Both the position numbers and the translations under genes were made by a program. A stretch of 44,572 bases of DNA, from positions 1-44,572 of the forward strand of contig JAMOBD010000018.1 in assembly GCA_039908345.1 (NCBI GenBank), written 5' to 3'. The notes beneath the pieces are model-generated. The model made no database searches and had not been told where the DNA came from. It saw nothing but the letters and a program-made list of their open reading frames with translations. The stretch's first letter is position 1; every line of letters starts with the position of its first letter. This stretch comes from Magnetospirillum sp. WYHS-4. GTDB taxonomy: Bacteria > Pseudomonadota > Alphaproteobacteria > Rhodospirillales > GLO-3. Positions 22,947-33,274 of this stretch are shown one piece after another.

Positions 22947-24413
22947 ATGACCCAGTTGACCGACCTCACCATCGCCGAGGCCCGCGACCGGCTGGCGAAA
23001 AAGGAATTCTCCGCCGTCGAGTTGACTCGGGCCCACCTGGACGCCATGGCCCGCGCCCGACACCTCAACGCCTTCGTCACCGAGACCCCGGACGTCGCCC
23101 TGGAGCGGGCGCGCGCATCGGACGCCCGCCGCGCCGCCGGCCAGGCCGGAGCAATGGAAGGCATTCCGGTCGGCGTCAAGGACCTGTTCTGCACCGAAGG
23201 CGTGCTCACAACCGCCGCTTCCCACATCCTGGACGGCTTCAAGCCGCCTTACGAATCGACGGTGACCGCCAAGCTGCGGGACGCCGGGGCGGTCATGCTG
23301 GGCAAGTTGAACCTGGACGAATTCGCCATGGGTTCGGCCAACGTCACCAGCTACTACGGCAACGTGGTCAGCCCCTGGAAGGGTAAGGACGGCAAGGACC
23401 TGGTGCCCGGCGGATCGTCGGGCGGCTCGGCCGCCGCGGTGGCGGCCCGGCTCTGCTTGGGCGCCACCGGCACCGATACCGGCGGCTCCATCCGCCAGCC
23501 CGCCGCCTATACCGGCATCGTCGGAATCAAGCCCACCTACGGCCGCTGCTCGCGCTGGGGCATCGTGGCCTTCGCCTCCTCCCTCGACCAGGCCGGCCCG
23601 ATGACCCGCAGCGTGCGCGACGCCGCCATCATGCTGGCCGCCATGTCCGGGCACGATCCCAAGGATTCCACCTCGGCCCCGGTCGAGGTGCCCGATTTCG
23701 AGAAGGCGCTCGCCATGGGCGTGCGCGGCATGAAGATCGGCATTCCCAAGGAATACGTGGTCAACGGCATGGGGGCCGACATCGACGGCCTTTGGCAGAA
23801 GGGGGCCGCATGGCTGCGCGAACAGGGCGCCGAGGTGATGGAGATATCCCTGCCCCACACCAAGTACTCCCTGGCCACCTACTACATCGTGGCGCCGGCC
23901 GAGGCCTCGTCCAACCTGGCGCGCTACGACGGCCTGCGCTACGGCCTCCGGGTACCGGGCGAGACCCTCGACGACATGTACATGAACACCCGTGGGGCGG
24001 GTTTCGGCAAGGAAGTGCGCCGCCGCATCCTGATCGGAACCTACGTGCTGTCGGCCGGCTACTACGACGCCTACTACCGCAAGGCCCAGCAGGTGCGCAC
24101 CCTGATCCGGCGCGACTTCAAGGAAGCCTTCGGGAAGTGCGACGTGATCCTGACGCCGACGGCGCCGTCCGGCGCCTTCGCCATCGGCGAGAAGATGGAC
24201 GATCCCATCGCCATGTACCTGAACGACGTCTTCACCGTTCCCATCAACCTAGCGGGACTGCCGGCGATTTCGGTGCCGGCGGGCTTGGATTCGCGGGGGC
24301 TGCCCCTGGGCCTGCAGTTGATCGGGCGCGACTTCGACGAGGAAACCCTGTTCCGCGCCGCCCAGGCCATCGAGACGGCGGCCGAGTTCACCGCGCGCCC
24401 GGAGGGCTTCTGA
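22947..24413 (+). CDS. gatA: Asp-tRNA(Asn)/Glu-tRNA(Gln) amidotransferase subunit A
   Basis: GatA is the glutaminase subunit that supplies ammonia to misacylated Glu-tRNA(Gln) or Asp-tRNA(Asn). This 488-aa amidase-signature protein has the Ser-cisSer-Lys triad: Lys78 (GVKDLF), Ser157 ([11 protein letters not shown]) and Ser181 ([12 protein letters not shown]). ATG 22947 was chosen over a long in-frame extension through nirS antisense frames. It is full length and lies between gatC and gatB with a single base before gatB. Confidence 0.96.
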   Translation: MTQLTDLTIAEARDRLAKKEFSAVELTRAHLDAMARARHLNAFVTETPDVALERARASDARRAAGQAGAMEGIPVGVKDLFCTEGVLTTAASHILDGFKPPYESTVTAKLRDAGAVMLGKLNLDEFAMGSANVTSYYGNVVSPWKGKDGKDLVPGGSSGGSAAAVAARLCLGATGTDTGGSIRQPAAYTGIVGIKPTYGRCSRWGIVAFASSLDQAGPMTRSVRDAAIMLAAMSGHDPKDSTSAPVEVPDFEKALAMGVRGMKIGIPKEYVVNGMGADIDGLWQKGAAWLREQGAEVMEISLPHTKYSLATYYIVAPAEASSNLARYDGLRYGLRVPGETLDDMYMNTRGAGFGKEVRRRILIGTYVLSAGYYDAYYRKAQQVRTLIRRDFKEAFGKCDVILTPTAPSGAFAIGEKMDDPIAMYLNDVFTVPINLAGLPAISVPAGLDSRGLPLGLQLIGRDFDEETLFRAAQAIETAAEFTARPEGF

Positions 24414-24414
24414 C

Positions 24415-25875
24415 ATGACCTATATCGTCAAGGGCGAGACCGGCGACTGGGAGATCGTAGTGGGCCTTGAGGTCCACGCCCAGGTGATTTCCAGGTCCAA
24501 GCTGTTTTCCGGCGCCGCCACGGACTTCGGGGCCGAACCCAACACCCAGGTTTCACTGGTCGATGCCGCGATGCCCGGCATGCTGCCGGTAATCAACGAA
24601 TACACCATCGAACAGGCGGTGCGCACCGGCCTGGGGCTGCGGGCCAAGATCAACCTGGTCTCGGTGTTCGAGCGCAAGAACTACTTCTACGCGGACCTGC
24701 CCCAGGGCTACCAGATCAGTCAGTACCAGCAGCCCATCGTCGGTGAAGGCACCATCGTTCTCGACATGCCGGATGGAAGTTCGCGCGCCGTCGGCATCGA
24801 ACGCCTGCATATGGAACAGGACGCCGGCAAGTCCCTGCACGACCAGGACCCCCGGCGCAGCTTCATCGACCTCAACCGCTCCGGCGTCTGCCTGATGGAA
24901 ATCGTCTCCAAGCCCGACATCCGCAGTCCCGAGGAGGCCGGCGCCTACCTGCGCAAGCTGCGTTCCATCCTGCGCTATCTGGGGACCTGCGACGGCAACA
25001 TGGAGGAAGGCTCCATGCGCTGCGACGTCAACGTCAGCGTGCGCAAGGTGGGCGAGGAAGGCCTGCGCACCCGCGCCGAGGTCAAGAACGTGAATTCGGT
25101 GCGCTTCGTCATGCAGGCCATCGAGCACGAGGCCGAACGCCAGGTGGGCGTCTACGAGGACGGCGGCCGGGTGGTCCAGGAAACCCGTCTCTACGATGCC
25201 GCCAAGGGCGAGACGCGGTCCATGCGGGCCAAGGAATTCGCCCACGACTACCGCTACTTCCCCGATCCCGACCTGTTGCCGCTGATTCTGACCCAGGACT
25301 TCGTCGACCGCATCCGTAGCGGCCTGCCGGAACTGCCCGACGACAAGAAGGAACGCTTCATGCGCGACTACGGGCTCACGCCCTACGACGCCAGCGTCCT
25401 GGTGGTGGAAAGGGAAACCGCGGCCTACTTCGAGCAGGTGGCCAAGGGCCGTGATGCCAAGCAGGCGGCCAACTGGGTGATTTCCACCCTGTTCGGGGCG
25501 CTCAACCGGCTGGGCAAATCCATTTCGGAAAGTCCGGTCGGAGCCGACAATCTGGGCCGGCTGATCGACCTGATCGCCGACGGCACCATTTCCGGCCGCC
25601 TGGCCAAGGACATCTTCGAGATCATGGTGGAAACCGGCCAGGAGCCGGGCCGTATCGTCGAGGAACGGGGCCTGAAGCAGGTCACGGACACCGGCGCCAT
25701 CGAGGCTGCCATCGACGCCGCGATCGCCGCCAATCCAGACAAGGCGGACGAGGTGCGGGGCGGCAAGGACAAGCTGCTGGGCTGGTTCACCGGCCAAGTG
25801 ATGAAGGCTACCGGCGGCAAGGCCAATCCGCAGATGGTCAACGACCTGTTGCGCAAGAAGCTGATGGGGGCCTGA
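24415..25875 (+). CDS. gatB: Asp-tRNA(Asn)/Glu-tRNA(Gln) amidotransferase subunit B
   Basis: GatB binds the misacylated tRNA and performs the ATP-dependent transamidation. The 486-aa protein has the signature [11 protein letters not shown], then [37 protein letters not shown] and the C-terminal YqeY-like tail that senses tRNA. It is full length. The presence of GatCAB implies that this organism makes Gln-tRNA, Asn-tRNA or both by the indirect route, as usual in alphaproteobacteria. Confidence 0.96.
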   Translation: MTYIVKGETGDWEIVVGLEVHAQVISRSKLFSGAATDFGAEPNTQVSLVDAAMPGMLPVINEYTIEQAVRTGLGLRAKINLVSVFERKNYFYADLPQGYQISQYQQPIVGEGTIVLDMPDGSSRAVGIERLHMEQDAGKSLHDQDPRRSFIDLNRSGVCLMEIVSKPDIRSPEEAGAYLRKLRSILRYLGTCDGNMEEGSMRCDVNVSVRKVGEEGLRTRAEVKNVNSVRFVMQAIEHEAERQVGVYEDGGRVVQETRLYDAAKGETRSMRAKEFAHDYRYFPDPDLLPLILTQDFVDRIRSGLPELPDDKKERFMRDYGLTPYDASVLVVERETAAYFEQVAKGRDAKQAANWVISTLFGALNRLGKSISESPVGADNLGRLIDLIADGTISGRLAKDIFEIMVETGQEPGRIVEERGLKQVTDTGAIEAAIDAAIAANPDKADEVRGGKDKLLGWFTGQVMKATGGKANPQMVNDLLRKKLMGA

Positions 25876-25877
25876 GG

Positions 25878-26387
25878 CTACTTCACCGTTTCCGAGGCAT
25901 GCACGCCCCAGAAATCGACGCGGCGCAGCCAGCCCACGTGCCCGGCGAAGTCGACCTTGCACCAGCCGGCGGCGTCGGGGCATTCCTGGAGTATCCCGAC
26001 GACGCCGGGTTCCAACTTGGCGACGGCGGCGCCCTTGACGTCCGGTTCAGCGCGCAGGATACGCATCTTGCCGGTGACGATCACGGTACGCTGCAGCGCG
26101 ACCATGCTTTGATGCACCCAGCCGTGCGCGCCCTCCCAGTCGCGAATGCGTCGCCAAGTCTTGTATTCGGCGATCACCTCGATCGGCAGGCGCTGGCGCT
26201 TGTAGATCCATTCGATGGGATATTGGATGCCCGGCCCGGTGCGCATGTTCACTTCGTCGGCCCGGAGACTGCCGAAGCGCGGCACGGGCAACCCGGACGG
26301 CCCGTCGCCGCCGCTTTCGCCCTTGGGGGCGGCGGCCATCAGGAACGGAATTGCCAGGCAAAGGGAAAGCAGCCGCTTCGCGGTCAT
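25878..26387 (-). CDS. exported protein with two bacterial SH3 domains
   Basis: A 169-aa precursor with a signal peptide (MTAKRLLSLCLAIPFLMAAA). Two SH3-like repeats (SH3_4 type) follow: VNMRTGPGIQYPIEWIYKR...GWVHQSMV and MRILRAEPDVKG...GWCKVDFAGHVGWL. Such domains bind cell-wall peptides or other envelope partners. The gene is convergent with gatB (2 bp apart) and divergent from the hydroxyacid dehydrogenase gene, an order often seen in alphaproteobacteria. The specific function is unknown. Confidence 0.85.
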   Translation of the reverse strand: MTAKRLLSLCLAIPFLMAAAPKGESGGDGPSGLPVPRFGSLRADEVNMRTGPGIQYPIEWIYKRQRLPIEVIAEYKTWRRIRDWEGAHGWVHQSMVALQRTVIVTGKMRILRAEPDVKGAAVAKLEPGVVGILQECPDAAGWCKVDFAGHVGWLRRVDFWGVHASETVK

Positions 26388-26493
26388 GAGCGTTCGATAC
26401 CAGCCCCAAACGAAGATTCTTGACGGATTACAGCAGATTCGCCCTTAACATCGGCTTAATGGACATGCCGCAAGCCGGAAGGAAGGATCTCTC

Positions 26494-27480
26494 ATGACCC
26501 TGCGCAAACCCCGGGTGGTGGTGACCCGCAAGCTGCCGTCGCCCATCGAGACCCGCATGATGGAGCTGTTCGACGTCCGGCTGAACCTTGACGACAAGCC
26601 GATGGCGCGTTCCCAACTCGTCGAGGCCTTGGGAGCCTGCGAGGTCCTGGTCCCCACCCTGACCGACAGAATTGACGCGGCGATGGTCAAGGCCGCCGGC
26701 CCGGACCTGAAGCTGATCGCCAACTATGGCACCGGAGTCGATCATATCGACTTGGCGGCGGCGCGCGAACGCAAGATCCTGGTCACCAATACGCCCGACG
26801 TGCTGACCGAGGACACCGCCGACATGGCCATGGCGCTGATCCTGGCGGTGCCGCGCCGGCTAGTCGAAGGCGACCGGGTCATGCGGCGCGGCGACTGGTC
26901 GGGCTGGTCGCCCACCTGGATGCTGGGCCGGCGGATCAACGGCAAGCGGCTCGGCATCATCGGCATGGGCCGCATCGGCCAAGCCCTGGCGCGCCGGGCC
27001 CGCGGCTTCGGCCTGTCCATCCACTACCACAACCGCAACAGGGTCCATTCCGAAGTGGAAACCGAATTGGAAGCCACCTACTGGGATAGCCTGGACCAGA
27101 TGCTGGCGCGCGTCGACATCGTTTCGGTGAACTGCCCGCACACCCCGGCGACCTATCATCTGCTGAACGAGCGCCGGCTCAAGCTGATGCAGCCGCATTG
27201 CTACGTCGTCAACACCTCGCGCGGCGAGGTGATCGACGAAAAGGCGCTGATCCGCGCCCTGGAACAAAGTCATCTGGCGGGGGCCGGGCTCGACGTCTTC
27301 GAGGAGGAACCCGCAGTCGACGAACGGCTCTTGCGACTGGATACGGTGGTGGTGCTACCCCATATGGGTTCGGCCACCGTGGAAAGTCGTCTCGACATGG
27401 GCCAGCGGGTGCTGATCAACATCCGTGCCTGGGCCGACGGCCACCATCCCCCAGACCGGGTGCTGGCGGAGGGGTTTTGA
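26494..27480 (+). CDS. D-2-hydroxyacid dehydrogenase (glyoxylate/hydroxypyruvate reductase type)
   Basis: A 328-aa NAD(P)-dependent oxidoreductase that interconverts 2-oxoacids and D-2-hydroxyacids, probably D-glycerate/hydroxypyruvate or glycolate/glyoxylate. It carries the Rossmann motif GMGRIG (157-162), substrate-binding NYGTGVDHID and the catalytic Arg243 (NTSRGEVID), Glu272 (EEEP) and His290 (LPHMGSAT). The ATG follows AGGAAGGA. Exact substrate choice cannot be read from the sequence. Confidence 0.9.
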   Translation: MTLRKPRVVVTRKLPSPIETRMMELFDVRLNLDDKPMARSQLVEALGACEVLVPTLTDRIDAAMVKAAGPDLKLIANYGTGVDHIDLAAARERKILVTNTPDVLTEDTADMAMALILAVPRRLVEGDRVMRRGDWSGWSPTWMLGRRINGKRLGIIGMGRIGQALARRARGFGLSIHYHNRNRVHSEVETELEATYWDSLDQMLARVDIVSVNCPHTPATYHLLNERRLKLMQPHCYVVNTSRGEVIDEKALIRALEQSHLAGAGLDVFEEEPAVDERLLRLDTVVVLPHMGSATVESRLDMGQRVLINIRAWADGHHPPDRVLAEGF

Positions 27481-27496
27481 AGGACCGCCCCCTTTC

Positions 27497-29953
27497 TCAG
27501 GCCGGCTTCTTCGCACCGTCGTCCGTGCGAGGCGGCGGCGGAGGGGGGTTGAGGACCTTGTCCACGTCCACTTCGTCCAGCTGATCGGGGCGCAGGAAGC
27601 GTTCGGCGTAGTCCTTGTAGACCCCGGTCTTCAGGAACAAGGCGAACAGGTCCGGGTCCACGTGCCCGTCCTTCTTCATGAAGGACATGATCTTGATCGC
27701 CTCCGACAGCTTCTTCGGGGGCTTGTAGGGACGGTCGGTGGCCGTCAGCGCCTCGAAGATGTCGGCGATCGCCATGATGCGGGCGGGAATCGACATCTTG
27801 TCGCCGGTCAGGCCCCGCGGATAGCCTTTGCCGTTCATCATTTCGTGATGGCCGCCCGCGTATTCCGCCACCCGCGCGAGATGCCGCGGGAAAGGCAGGG
27901 TTTCCAACATGATGATGGTCTGGACGATGTGGTCGTTGATCTTGAAGCGCTCTTCCTCGGTCAGGGTGCCGCGCGCGATGGACAGGTTGTAGACCTCGCC
28001 CAGATTGAAGGAGTTTTCCGGCACCTTCATGTTGAAGCCGTGCTTGCCCCAGTCGACCTTGATCCCCGAAGACCGCTTGATGATATGGTCCGGCCGGTCG
28101 AACAGCAGGGTCTCCTCCACCGGCAACTCGGGGGCCGGGAAGTCTTGCAATCGCTCCAATTCCGCCTGCGACAGACCGATGCGGTCGTCCAGGGTCCGGG
28201 TCCATTTGGTTTGGGCGATGCGCTTCAGGCGCTCCACCTTCTCGGGGGCCATGAACTCGCCGCCGACGTTACTTTCGGCGACGAAGGCGTAGTCCTCGTC
28301 GAAGGTGTTCAGCCGTTCTTCCAGCCGCTGGCGCAGTTCGTCCGGGTCGCCCTTGCCGTCGATCAGTGCCCGCAGATAGTCGATCACCGCGTCGCGCTTG
28401 ACCACCTCGAAGCGGGTGCGTACCTCGTGGATGCGGTTGTAGATGGTTTCCAGCTTGGTGGCCTTGTCGACCACGTATTCGGGCGTGGTGACCTTGCCGC
28501 AATCGTGCAGCAGCGAGGCGATCTGCAGCTCGTACATCTCGTCGTCGCTGAGCCGGAAATCGGCGAAGGGCCCGTCGCCCACCCCGTTGGCGGCGCGGGC
28601 CAGCATCATGCTGAGTTCGGGAACCCGTTGGCAGTGGCCGCCGGTATAGGGAGACTTGGCGTCGATGGCGGTCGCGATCAGGGCGATGAAGGCCTCGAAG
28701 AGTTTCTTCTGGGCCTCCATGAGCCGCTGGTTGTCGAGAGCCACGGCGGCTTGGCTGGCCAGGGCCTCGACCAGGGGCTGGACCTCGCCGGAAAAGGGGA
28801 CGACCTCGCCGCTGGAGCGATCCCGGGCGTTGAGAAGCTGCAACACGCCGATGACGTCGCCCTGGTGGTTCTTCAGCGGCACGGTAAGGAAGGACTTGGA
28901 CCGATAGCCCGTGCCCTCGTCGAACTTCTTGGTGCCCGAAAAATCGAAATCCTTGGCCTCGTAGGCGTCGGGGATGTTGACCGTGTTGCCGGTAAGCGCC
29001 GCGTGGCTGGCGATGTTCTTGTGGTTCGCGACCTGGGCGACCTTGGAGTTGCCGTCGGCGTCCTTCTGCTCCTCGTCGCGGTACATGGGCAGGGGCGGGA
29101 AGCCGATCGGCTTGCCGGTGGTGCCGCCCATGGCGATCTTCAGCGAATCGGTGCGCATGATCTCGAACTTGAGGCGGTTGTCCTCGGTGCGCAGGTAGAG
29201 GGTGCCGCCATCGGCGTTGCAGATCGCCTTGGCCTCCAGGAGGATACGCTCCATCAGGCGGTTGTGGTCGCGTTCGGCCGACAGGGCAAGGCCGGTGGAG
29301 ATCATGCGCTGGAAGACCAGGAGATTCTCCAGCGATACCGCCGCCTGCGTTCCGAGCGTTCCCACCAGCATGGCTTGGACGGGATCGAAGGCCACCGGCT
29401 CGCCGGTTCCTCCGGTCCGCGCGTTGACCAGCTGCAGGACACCGATCACATCCTGCTTGTGGTCCTTGAGCGGCACGGTCAGGATGGATTTGGTACGGTA
29501 GCCCGACCGTTGATCGGTCGCCTTGACGCTGGCGAAGTCGTAATCGGCCGATGCGTAGGCGTCGGCAATCGCGATGGTCTCGCCGATCAGGGCGGCATGG
29601 GTGGCCACGCTGCGGGTGTTGGCCGTGCCGTTGTCGTCGTAGAGACGCAAGGGCGCGAAGCCGATGGTCCGCCCCGATCTCCCCCCCAGGGCAACGTTCA
29701 GGGACTCGACCTGCATCGCCGCGTATTTCAGGCGATTGTCCTCGGTGCGAAGGAAGACCGTGGCACCGTCGGCGCCGGTCAGGCCCTTGGCCTCGGCGAG
29801 CAGCCGCTCCAAAAGGCTGTCCGGATCGCGCTCGGCCGCCAGGGCGACCCCGACCTCGATCAGGCGGCGATAAGCCTCGCACGCCTCGCGCGCGTCGCGG
29901 GAAGTTTCGGTATCAGTCAAGGCAACCGCTCCCTGCTGTCTTTCGCGCTTCAT
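27497..29953 (-). CDS. double-GAF HD-GYP cyclic-di-GMP phosphodiesterase
   Basis: An 818-aa cytoplasmic sensor-phosphodiesterase. Two GAF domains (about 45-210 and 235-410) are near repeats of each other (both read TEDNRLK and GVLQL.NAR). An HD-GYP domain follows with His440, His483-Asp484 (LLHDCGK), His675, His702-His703, GYP (710-712) and Asp731, so all metal ligands are kept and it should degrade c-di-GMP. About 160 residues (500-662) are inserted between the HD and GYP halves. The C-terminus has a P6 run. ATG 29953 is chosen; TTG 29920, with GGAG 8 nt upstream, is a credible alternative. Confidence 0.9.
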   Translation of the reverse strand: MKRERQQGAVALTDTETSRDAREACEAYRRLIEVGVALAAERDPDSLLERLLAEAKGLTGADGATVFLRTEDNRLKYAAMQVESLNVALGGRSGRTIGFAPLRLYDDNGTANTRSVATHAALIGETIAIADAYASADYDFASVKATDQRSGYRTKSILTVPLKDHKQDVIGVLQLVNARTGGTGEPVAFDPVQAMLVGTLGTQAAVSLENLLVFQRMISTGLALSAERDHNRLMERILLEAKAICNADGGTLYLRTEDNRLKFEIMRTDSLKIAMGGTTGKPIGFPPLPMYRDEEQKDADGNSKVAQVANHKNIASHAALTGNTVNIPDAYEAKDFDFSGTKKFDEGTGYRSKSFLTVPLKNHQGDVIGVLQLLNARDRSSGEVVPFSGEVQPLVEALASQAAVALDNQRLMEAQKKLFEAFIALIATAIDAKSPYTGGHCQRVPELSMMLARAANGVGDGPFADFRLSDDEMYELQIASLLHDCGKVTTPEYVVDKATKLETIYNRIHEVRTRFEVVKRDAVIDYLRALIDGKGDPDELRQRLEERLNTFDEDYAFVAESNVGGEFMAPEKVERLKRIAQTKWTRTLDDRIGLSQAELERLQDFPAPELPVEETLLFDRPDHIIKRSSGIKVDWGKHGFNMKVPENSFNLGEVYNLSIARGTLTEEERFKINDHIVQTIIMLETLPFPRHLARVAEYAGGHHEMMNGKGYPRGLTGDKMSIPARIMAIADIFEALTATDRPYKPPKKLSEAIKIMSFMKKDGHVDPDLFALFLKTGVYKDYAERFLRPDQLDEVDVDKVLNPPPPPPRTDDGAKKPA

Positions 29954-30060
29954 TCCGGGCCAGCGTAGCCCTTTTCGGGTTTGGAAACAATCGGTTTGCC
30001 GCCCAATGTCCAAGGTCGTAAGGTGATCCGAAGCGTTGGCCGGGGAACGGAGACGAAGGC

Positions 30061-31575
30061 ATGGCCTACACATCCTTGCGGGACTTCATGGCGCGGCTGG
30101 AAGCGTCGGGACGACTGGTCCGAGTCGCCGCTCCCGTGTCGCCCCATTTGGAAATGACCGAGATCCAGACCCGGCTGCTGGCCGAGAAGGGACCGGCGGT
30201 CCTGTTCACCAATGTGGTGGCCCCGGGGGGTGATTCCTACGGCCGTTCCGTCCTGGTCAACCTGTTCGGCACCGTGGAGCGGGTGGCTTGGGGCATGGGA
30301 CGCGAGCCGGCCCAATTGCGCGAAGTGGGCGAGACCCTGGCCTTCCTGCGCCAGCCCGAACCGCCGGGCGGTTGGCGGGAAGCCATGGAGATGCTGCCGC
30401 TCTTGAAGACCGTGCTGGCCATGAAGCCCCGCTCGACCTCGCGAGCGCCCTGCCAGGAAGTGGTTCTGACCGGCGAGGGAGTGGACTTGGCCCGCCTGCC
30501 CGTTCAGACCTGCTGGCCAGGGGAACCGGCGCCCCTGATTACCTGGCCGCTGGTGGTGACCCGCGGCCCCGATCCCGAAGGCGACAAGCGCGACGTCGCC
30601 AACCTGGGGATCTACCGCATGCAGGTGACGGGGCGGAACACCGCCTTGATGCGTTGGCTGGCCCATCGCGGCGGGGCCCAGCACTTCGCCCGCTGGAAGG
30701 CCGGGCGGACCGATCCCATGCCGGTGGCGGTGGTCATCGGCGCCGATCCGGCAACCATCCTGGCTGCCGTCACGCCGGTGCCCGACACCTTGTCCGAATA
30801 CCAGTTCGCCGGCCTGCTGCGCGGCCAGCGGGTCGATCTGGTGGACTGCAAGACCATTCCCCTGCAGGTGCCGGCGGAAGCGGAAATCGTGCTGGAAGGC
30901 CATGTCTCGCTGTCGGAGACGGGGCCGGAAGGGCCTTACGGCGACCATACCGGCTACTATAATTCGGTGGAGCCTTTTCCGGTCTTCACGGTGGACGCCA
31001 TCACCATGCGCCGGGACGCCATCTACCTGTCCACCTTCACCGGCCGCCCGCCCGACGAACCGGCGGTGCTGGGCGAGGCGCTGAACGACGTCTTCGTGCC
31101 CCTGCTGACTCAGCAATTCCCGGAAATCGTCGATTTCTGGCTGCCGCCCGAGGCCTGTTCCTACCGGGTGGCGGTGGTCTCGATGAAGAAGGCCTATCCG
31201 GGCCACGCCAAGCGGGTGATGCTGGGGGTGTGGTCGTACCTGCGCCAGTTCATGTACACCAAGTTCGTCATCGTGGTGGACCAGGACATCGACGCCCGCG
31301 ACTGGAAGGACGTGATTTGGGCGCTGTCGACCAACGTCGATCCGGCGCGCGACATCACGGTGATCGAGAACACGCCCATCGACTACCTGGACTTCGCCTC
31401 GCCCGAATCGGGGCTGGGCAGCAAGCTGGGTATCGACGCCACCGCCAAGCTGCCCCCCGAAACCCACCGGGAATGGGGCCGCAAGATCCGCATGGACGAA
31501 ACCGTGATCGAGGAAGTGACCCGCAAATGGGCGGCTTACGGATTGCCGGGAACGGGAAAGCCGATCTGGAAGTGA
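30061..31575 (+). CDS. UbiD-family decarboxylase
   Basis: A 504-aa prenylated-FMN-dependent decarboxylase. The family block is clear: [18 protein letters not shown] at the start, [25 protein letters not shown]-like turns and [18 protein letters not shown], plus [19 protein letters not shown] with a metal/prFMN-binding region. In many proteobacteria the homologue (UbiD) decarboxylates 4-hydroxy-3-polyprenylbenzoate in ubiquinone synthesis; that role is likely here since the protein is UbiD length and isolated. UbiX, needed for the cofactor, is not in the window. Confidence 0.88.
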   Translation: MAYTSLRDFMARLEASGRLVRVAAPVSPHLEMTEIQTRLLAEKGPAVLFTNVVAPGGDSYGRSVLVNLFGTVERVAWGMGREPAQLREVGETLAFLRQPEPPGGWREAMEMLPLLKTVLAMKPRSTSRAPCQEVVLTGEGVDLARLPVQTCWPGEPAPLITWPLVVTRGPDPEGDKRDVANLGIYRMQVTGRNTALMRWLAHRGGAQHFARWKAGRTDPMPVAVVIGADPATILAAVTPVPDTLSEYQFAGLLRGQRVDLVDCKTIPLQVPAEAEIVLEGHVSLSETGPEGPYGDHTGYYNSVEPFPVFTVDAITMRRDAIYLSTFTGRPPDEPAVLGEALNDVFVPLLTQQFPEIVDFWLPPEACSYRVAVVSMKKAYPGHAKRVMLGVWSYLRQFMYTKFVIVVDQDIDARDWKDVIWALSTNVDPARDITVIENTPIDYLDFASPESGLGSKLGIDATAKLPPETHREWGRKIRMDETVIEEVTRKWAAYGLPGTGKPIWK

Positions 31576-31606
31576 GTCCCGGCCGGTGCTATCAATCGCG
31601 GCGGTG

Positions 31607-31683
31607 GGGCCCGTAGCTCAACTGGTCAGAGCTGGCCGCTCATAACGGTCTGGTTGCAGGTTCAAGTCCTGCCGGGCCCACCA
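31607..31683 (+). tRNA. tRNA with anticodon CAT, probably tRNA-Ile2
   Basis: A complete 77-nt cloverleaf: acceptor GGGCCCG/CGGGCCC, D-stem GCTC/GAGC, anticodon stem GGCCG/CGGTC (one G-T pair), T-stem GCAGG/CCTGC with TTCAAGT loop, discriminator A and encoded CCA (31681-31683). The anticodon is CAT (31641-31643) in the loop CTCATAA. That loop, followed by AAC, is typical of isoleucine tRNA whose C34 becomes lysidine through TilS; elongator Met is the alternative. Confidence 0.92.
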
Positions 31684-31698
31684 TTCCCGTCCGAAATC

Positions 31699-31712
31699 GG
31701 GCACCAGTGCCC
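31699..31712. terminator. small stem-loop between tRNA and lipoprotein gene
   Basis: GGGCAC-CA-GTGCCC is a perfect 6-bp repeat between the tRNA 3' end and the convergent lipoprotein gene. The 2-nt centre means the innermost pairs cannot close as written, and no T-run follows, so a termination role is doubtful. Confidence 0.25.
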
Positions 31713-31751
31713 AAGCGCACCTTGTCCCAGAGCCACTGTTCAAAGAGTCGC

Positions 31752-33266
31752 TCAGTGGGCCTGGGCCTCGAAGGTGGTGGGCGGGGGGCTCAGGACCTTG
31801 GGGGCGCCGCGTTCGATCTGCAGCACGGCAAGGCCCCGTTCGTTGGTGCCGTCGGGCAGGAAGCGGAAGATGCCGTCCCGGCCCGAAAAGCCGTTGGGAT
31901 CGGTCAGCGCCGCCTTGGAGAACCGCCCGCCGCCCTGGACCCGGCCCAGCACCGCCGCAAGAGCGGTGGCGTCGTAGGCCAGCGTCGCCAGGCGCGGCGG
32001 CTTGCCGCCGAAGGAGCTTTCGTATTCGCCGGTGAAGGCGGCCCGTTCCTGCGGCAAGGGCGCGGCGTACCAGCCGCCCACCAAGGCCGGTTCGGAAGCC
32101 AGGCCCGGCTCGTCCCACTGGCCGGTGCCGAGCATGCGCACCGCGCCCGGATCGATGTCGTAGTAGGGCAGCATGGCGGCCAGGGACTGCAGGCGCTTGC
32201 CGCCTTCGGCCACCAACAGCGCCTTGAAGGGCGGATCGCCCAGGGTCTGCTGTTTCTTCAGGCGCTCGCGGGCCCGGAGCGAGACCTCGTCGCCCTTGGC
32301 CTCCAGCTTCTTGATCTCGGCCAACAGGCTCGCGCGGCGCCGGTCGAAGTCGCCCAGTTCCTTGATGGCGGCCGTATGGTCGGCGGTGCCGGGGTCGTAG
32401 AAGCGGACCTTCACCACCTTGCCGCCGCCCGCCTCGACGGCAATGCGATACGCTTCCACCACCGCCCGGCCGTAGGTGTTGTCCGGAGCGAAGGCGGCAA
32501 ATTCTCCGAGGCCTTGCGAGATGGCATATTCGGTCACCTTGCGGACCTCGGCCCGCGGCAGGAAGCCCATGGTGTAGACGCCTTCCATGGCGATCGAACG
32601 GTCGCTGGAGAAAGACACCACCGGAATCCCGGCCGCCCGCGCGATGGGCGCCACCGCCTTCACCTCGGTGGCCAGCAGGGGGCCCAGGATCACCGTGGCG
32701 TTGCCCGACACCGCCCGGCGGGCCGCTTCCTCGGCGCCGTTCGGCGTGCCCTGGGTATCGACGGGCAGCAGTTCGAAATTCTTGTCGGCGAAGGCGAACA
32801 TGGCAAGTTGGGCGGCGTTCGCCATGGCCTTGCCGAGCGAGGCGTTGGGACCGGACAGGGGCAGCAGCAGGGCGGCGCGGGTGGGGCCCGGCGCGTTGGG
32901 CGGCGATTCGGCCGGCGCGGGGACCGAAAGGGCCGCCATGCCCGTCATGCCGGACATCCCCGCCATGCCGTTCGGCGCCCCATAGCCCGAGGGAACCGGC
33001 GGCAGGCTGACGGTTCCGCCCCCGTTGCCGTTGGCCGGCGGCGGCACGGGAATCGCCTTGACCGTCGCCGCCGGAGCGGGCGCGGAGACCGCCGGCTTCC
33101 CCTTGCCGTCCTTCGGCCAGGGGAAGTTGGGGATGGCCGATTCGAGGACCGGACCACCAACGTCTTGCCTTGCGGGCTGGGATTGGGAAGACTGACAGGC
33201 GGCCACCGCCAAAAGGGCGGCCGCCGCGATGGCGCGCAAAGGCCAGGATTTCAACATTCCGAACAT
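31752..33266 (-). CDS. penicillin-binding protein activator / LppC-like lipoprotein
   Basis: A 504-aa lipoprotein with a type I periplasmic-binding-protein fold, related to LpoA/LppC, which stimulate peptidoglycan synthases from the outer membrane. The lipobox ends at Cys24 (LLAVAAC). A Pro- and Gly-rich linker (about 25-120, with a Met/Gly-rich GMAGMSGMTGM) leads to the binding fold: ALLLPLSG, VILGPLLATEV, YTMGFLPRAEV. It is divergent from rsmI, the usual neighbour across proteobacteria. The start codons are only 8 bp apart. Met4 (33257) is a second start option. Confidence 0.88.
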   Translation of the reverse strand: MFGMLKSWPLRAIAAAALLAVAACQSSQSQPARQDVGGPVLESAIPNFPWPKDGKGKPAVSAPAPAATVKAIPVPPPANGNGGGTVSLPPVPSGYGAPNGMAGMSGMTGMAALSVPAPAESPPNAPGPTRAALLLPLSGPNASLGKAMANAAQLAMFAFADKNFELLPVDTQGTPNGAEEAARRAVSGNATVILGPLLATEVKAVAPIARAAGIPVVSFSSDRSIAMEGVYTMGFLPRAEVRKVTEYAISQGLGEFAAFAPDNTYGRAVVEAYRIAVEAGGGKVVKVRFYDPGTADHTAAIKELGDFDRRRASLLAEIKKLEAKGDEVSLRARERLKKQQTLGDPPFKALLVAEGGKRLQSLAAMLPYYDIDPGAVRMLGTGQWDEPGLASEPALVGGWYAAPLPQERAAFTGEYESSFGGKPPRLATLAYDATALAAVLGRVQGGGRFSKAALTDPNGFSGRDGIFRFLPDGTNERGLAVLQIERGAPKVLSPPPTTFEAQAH

Positions 33267-33274
33267 GGAACCCC

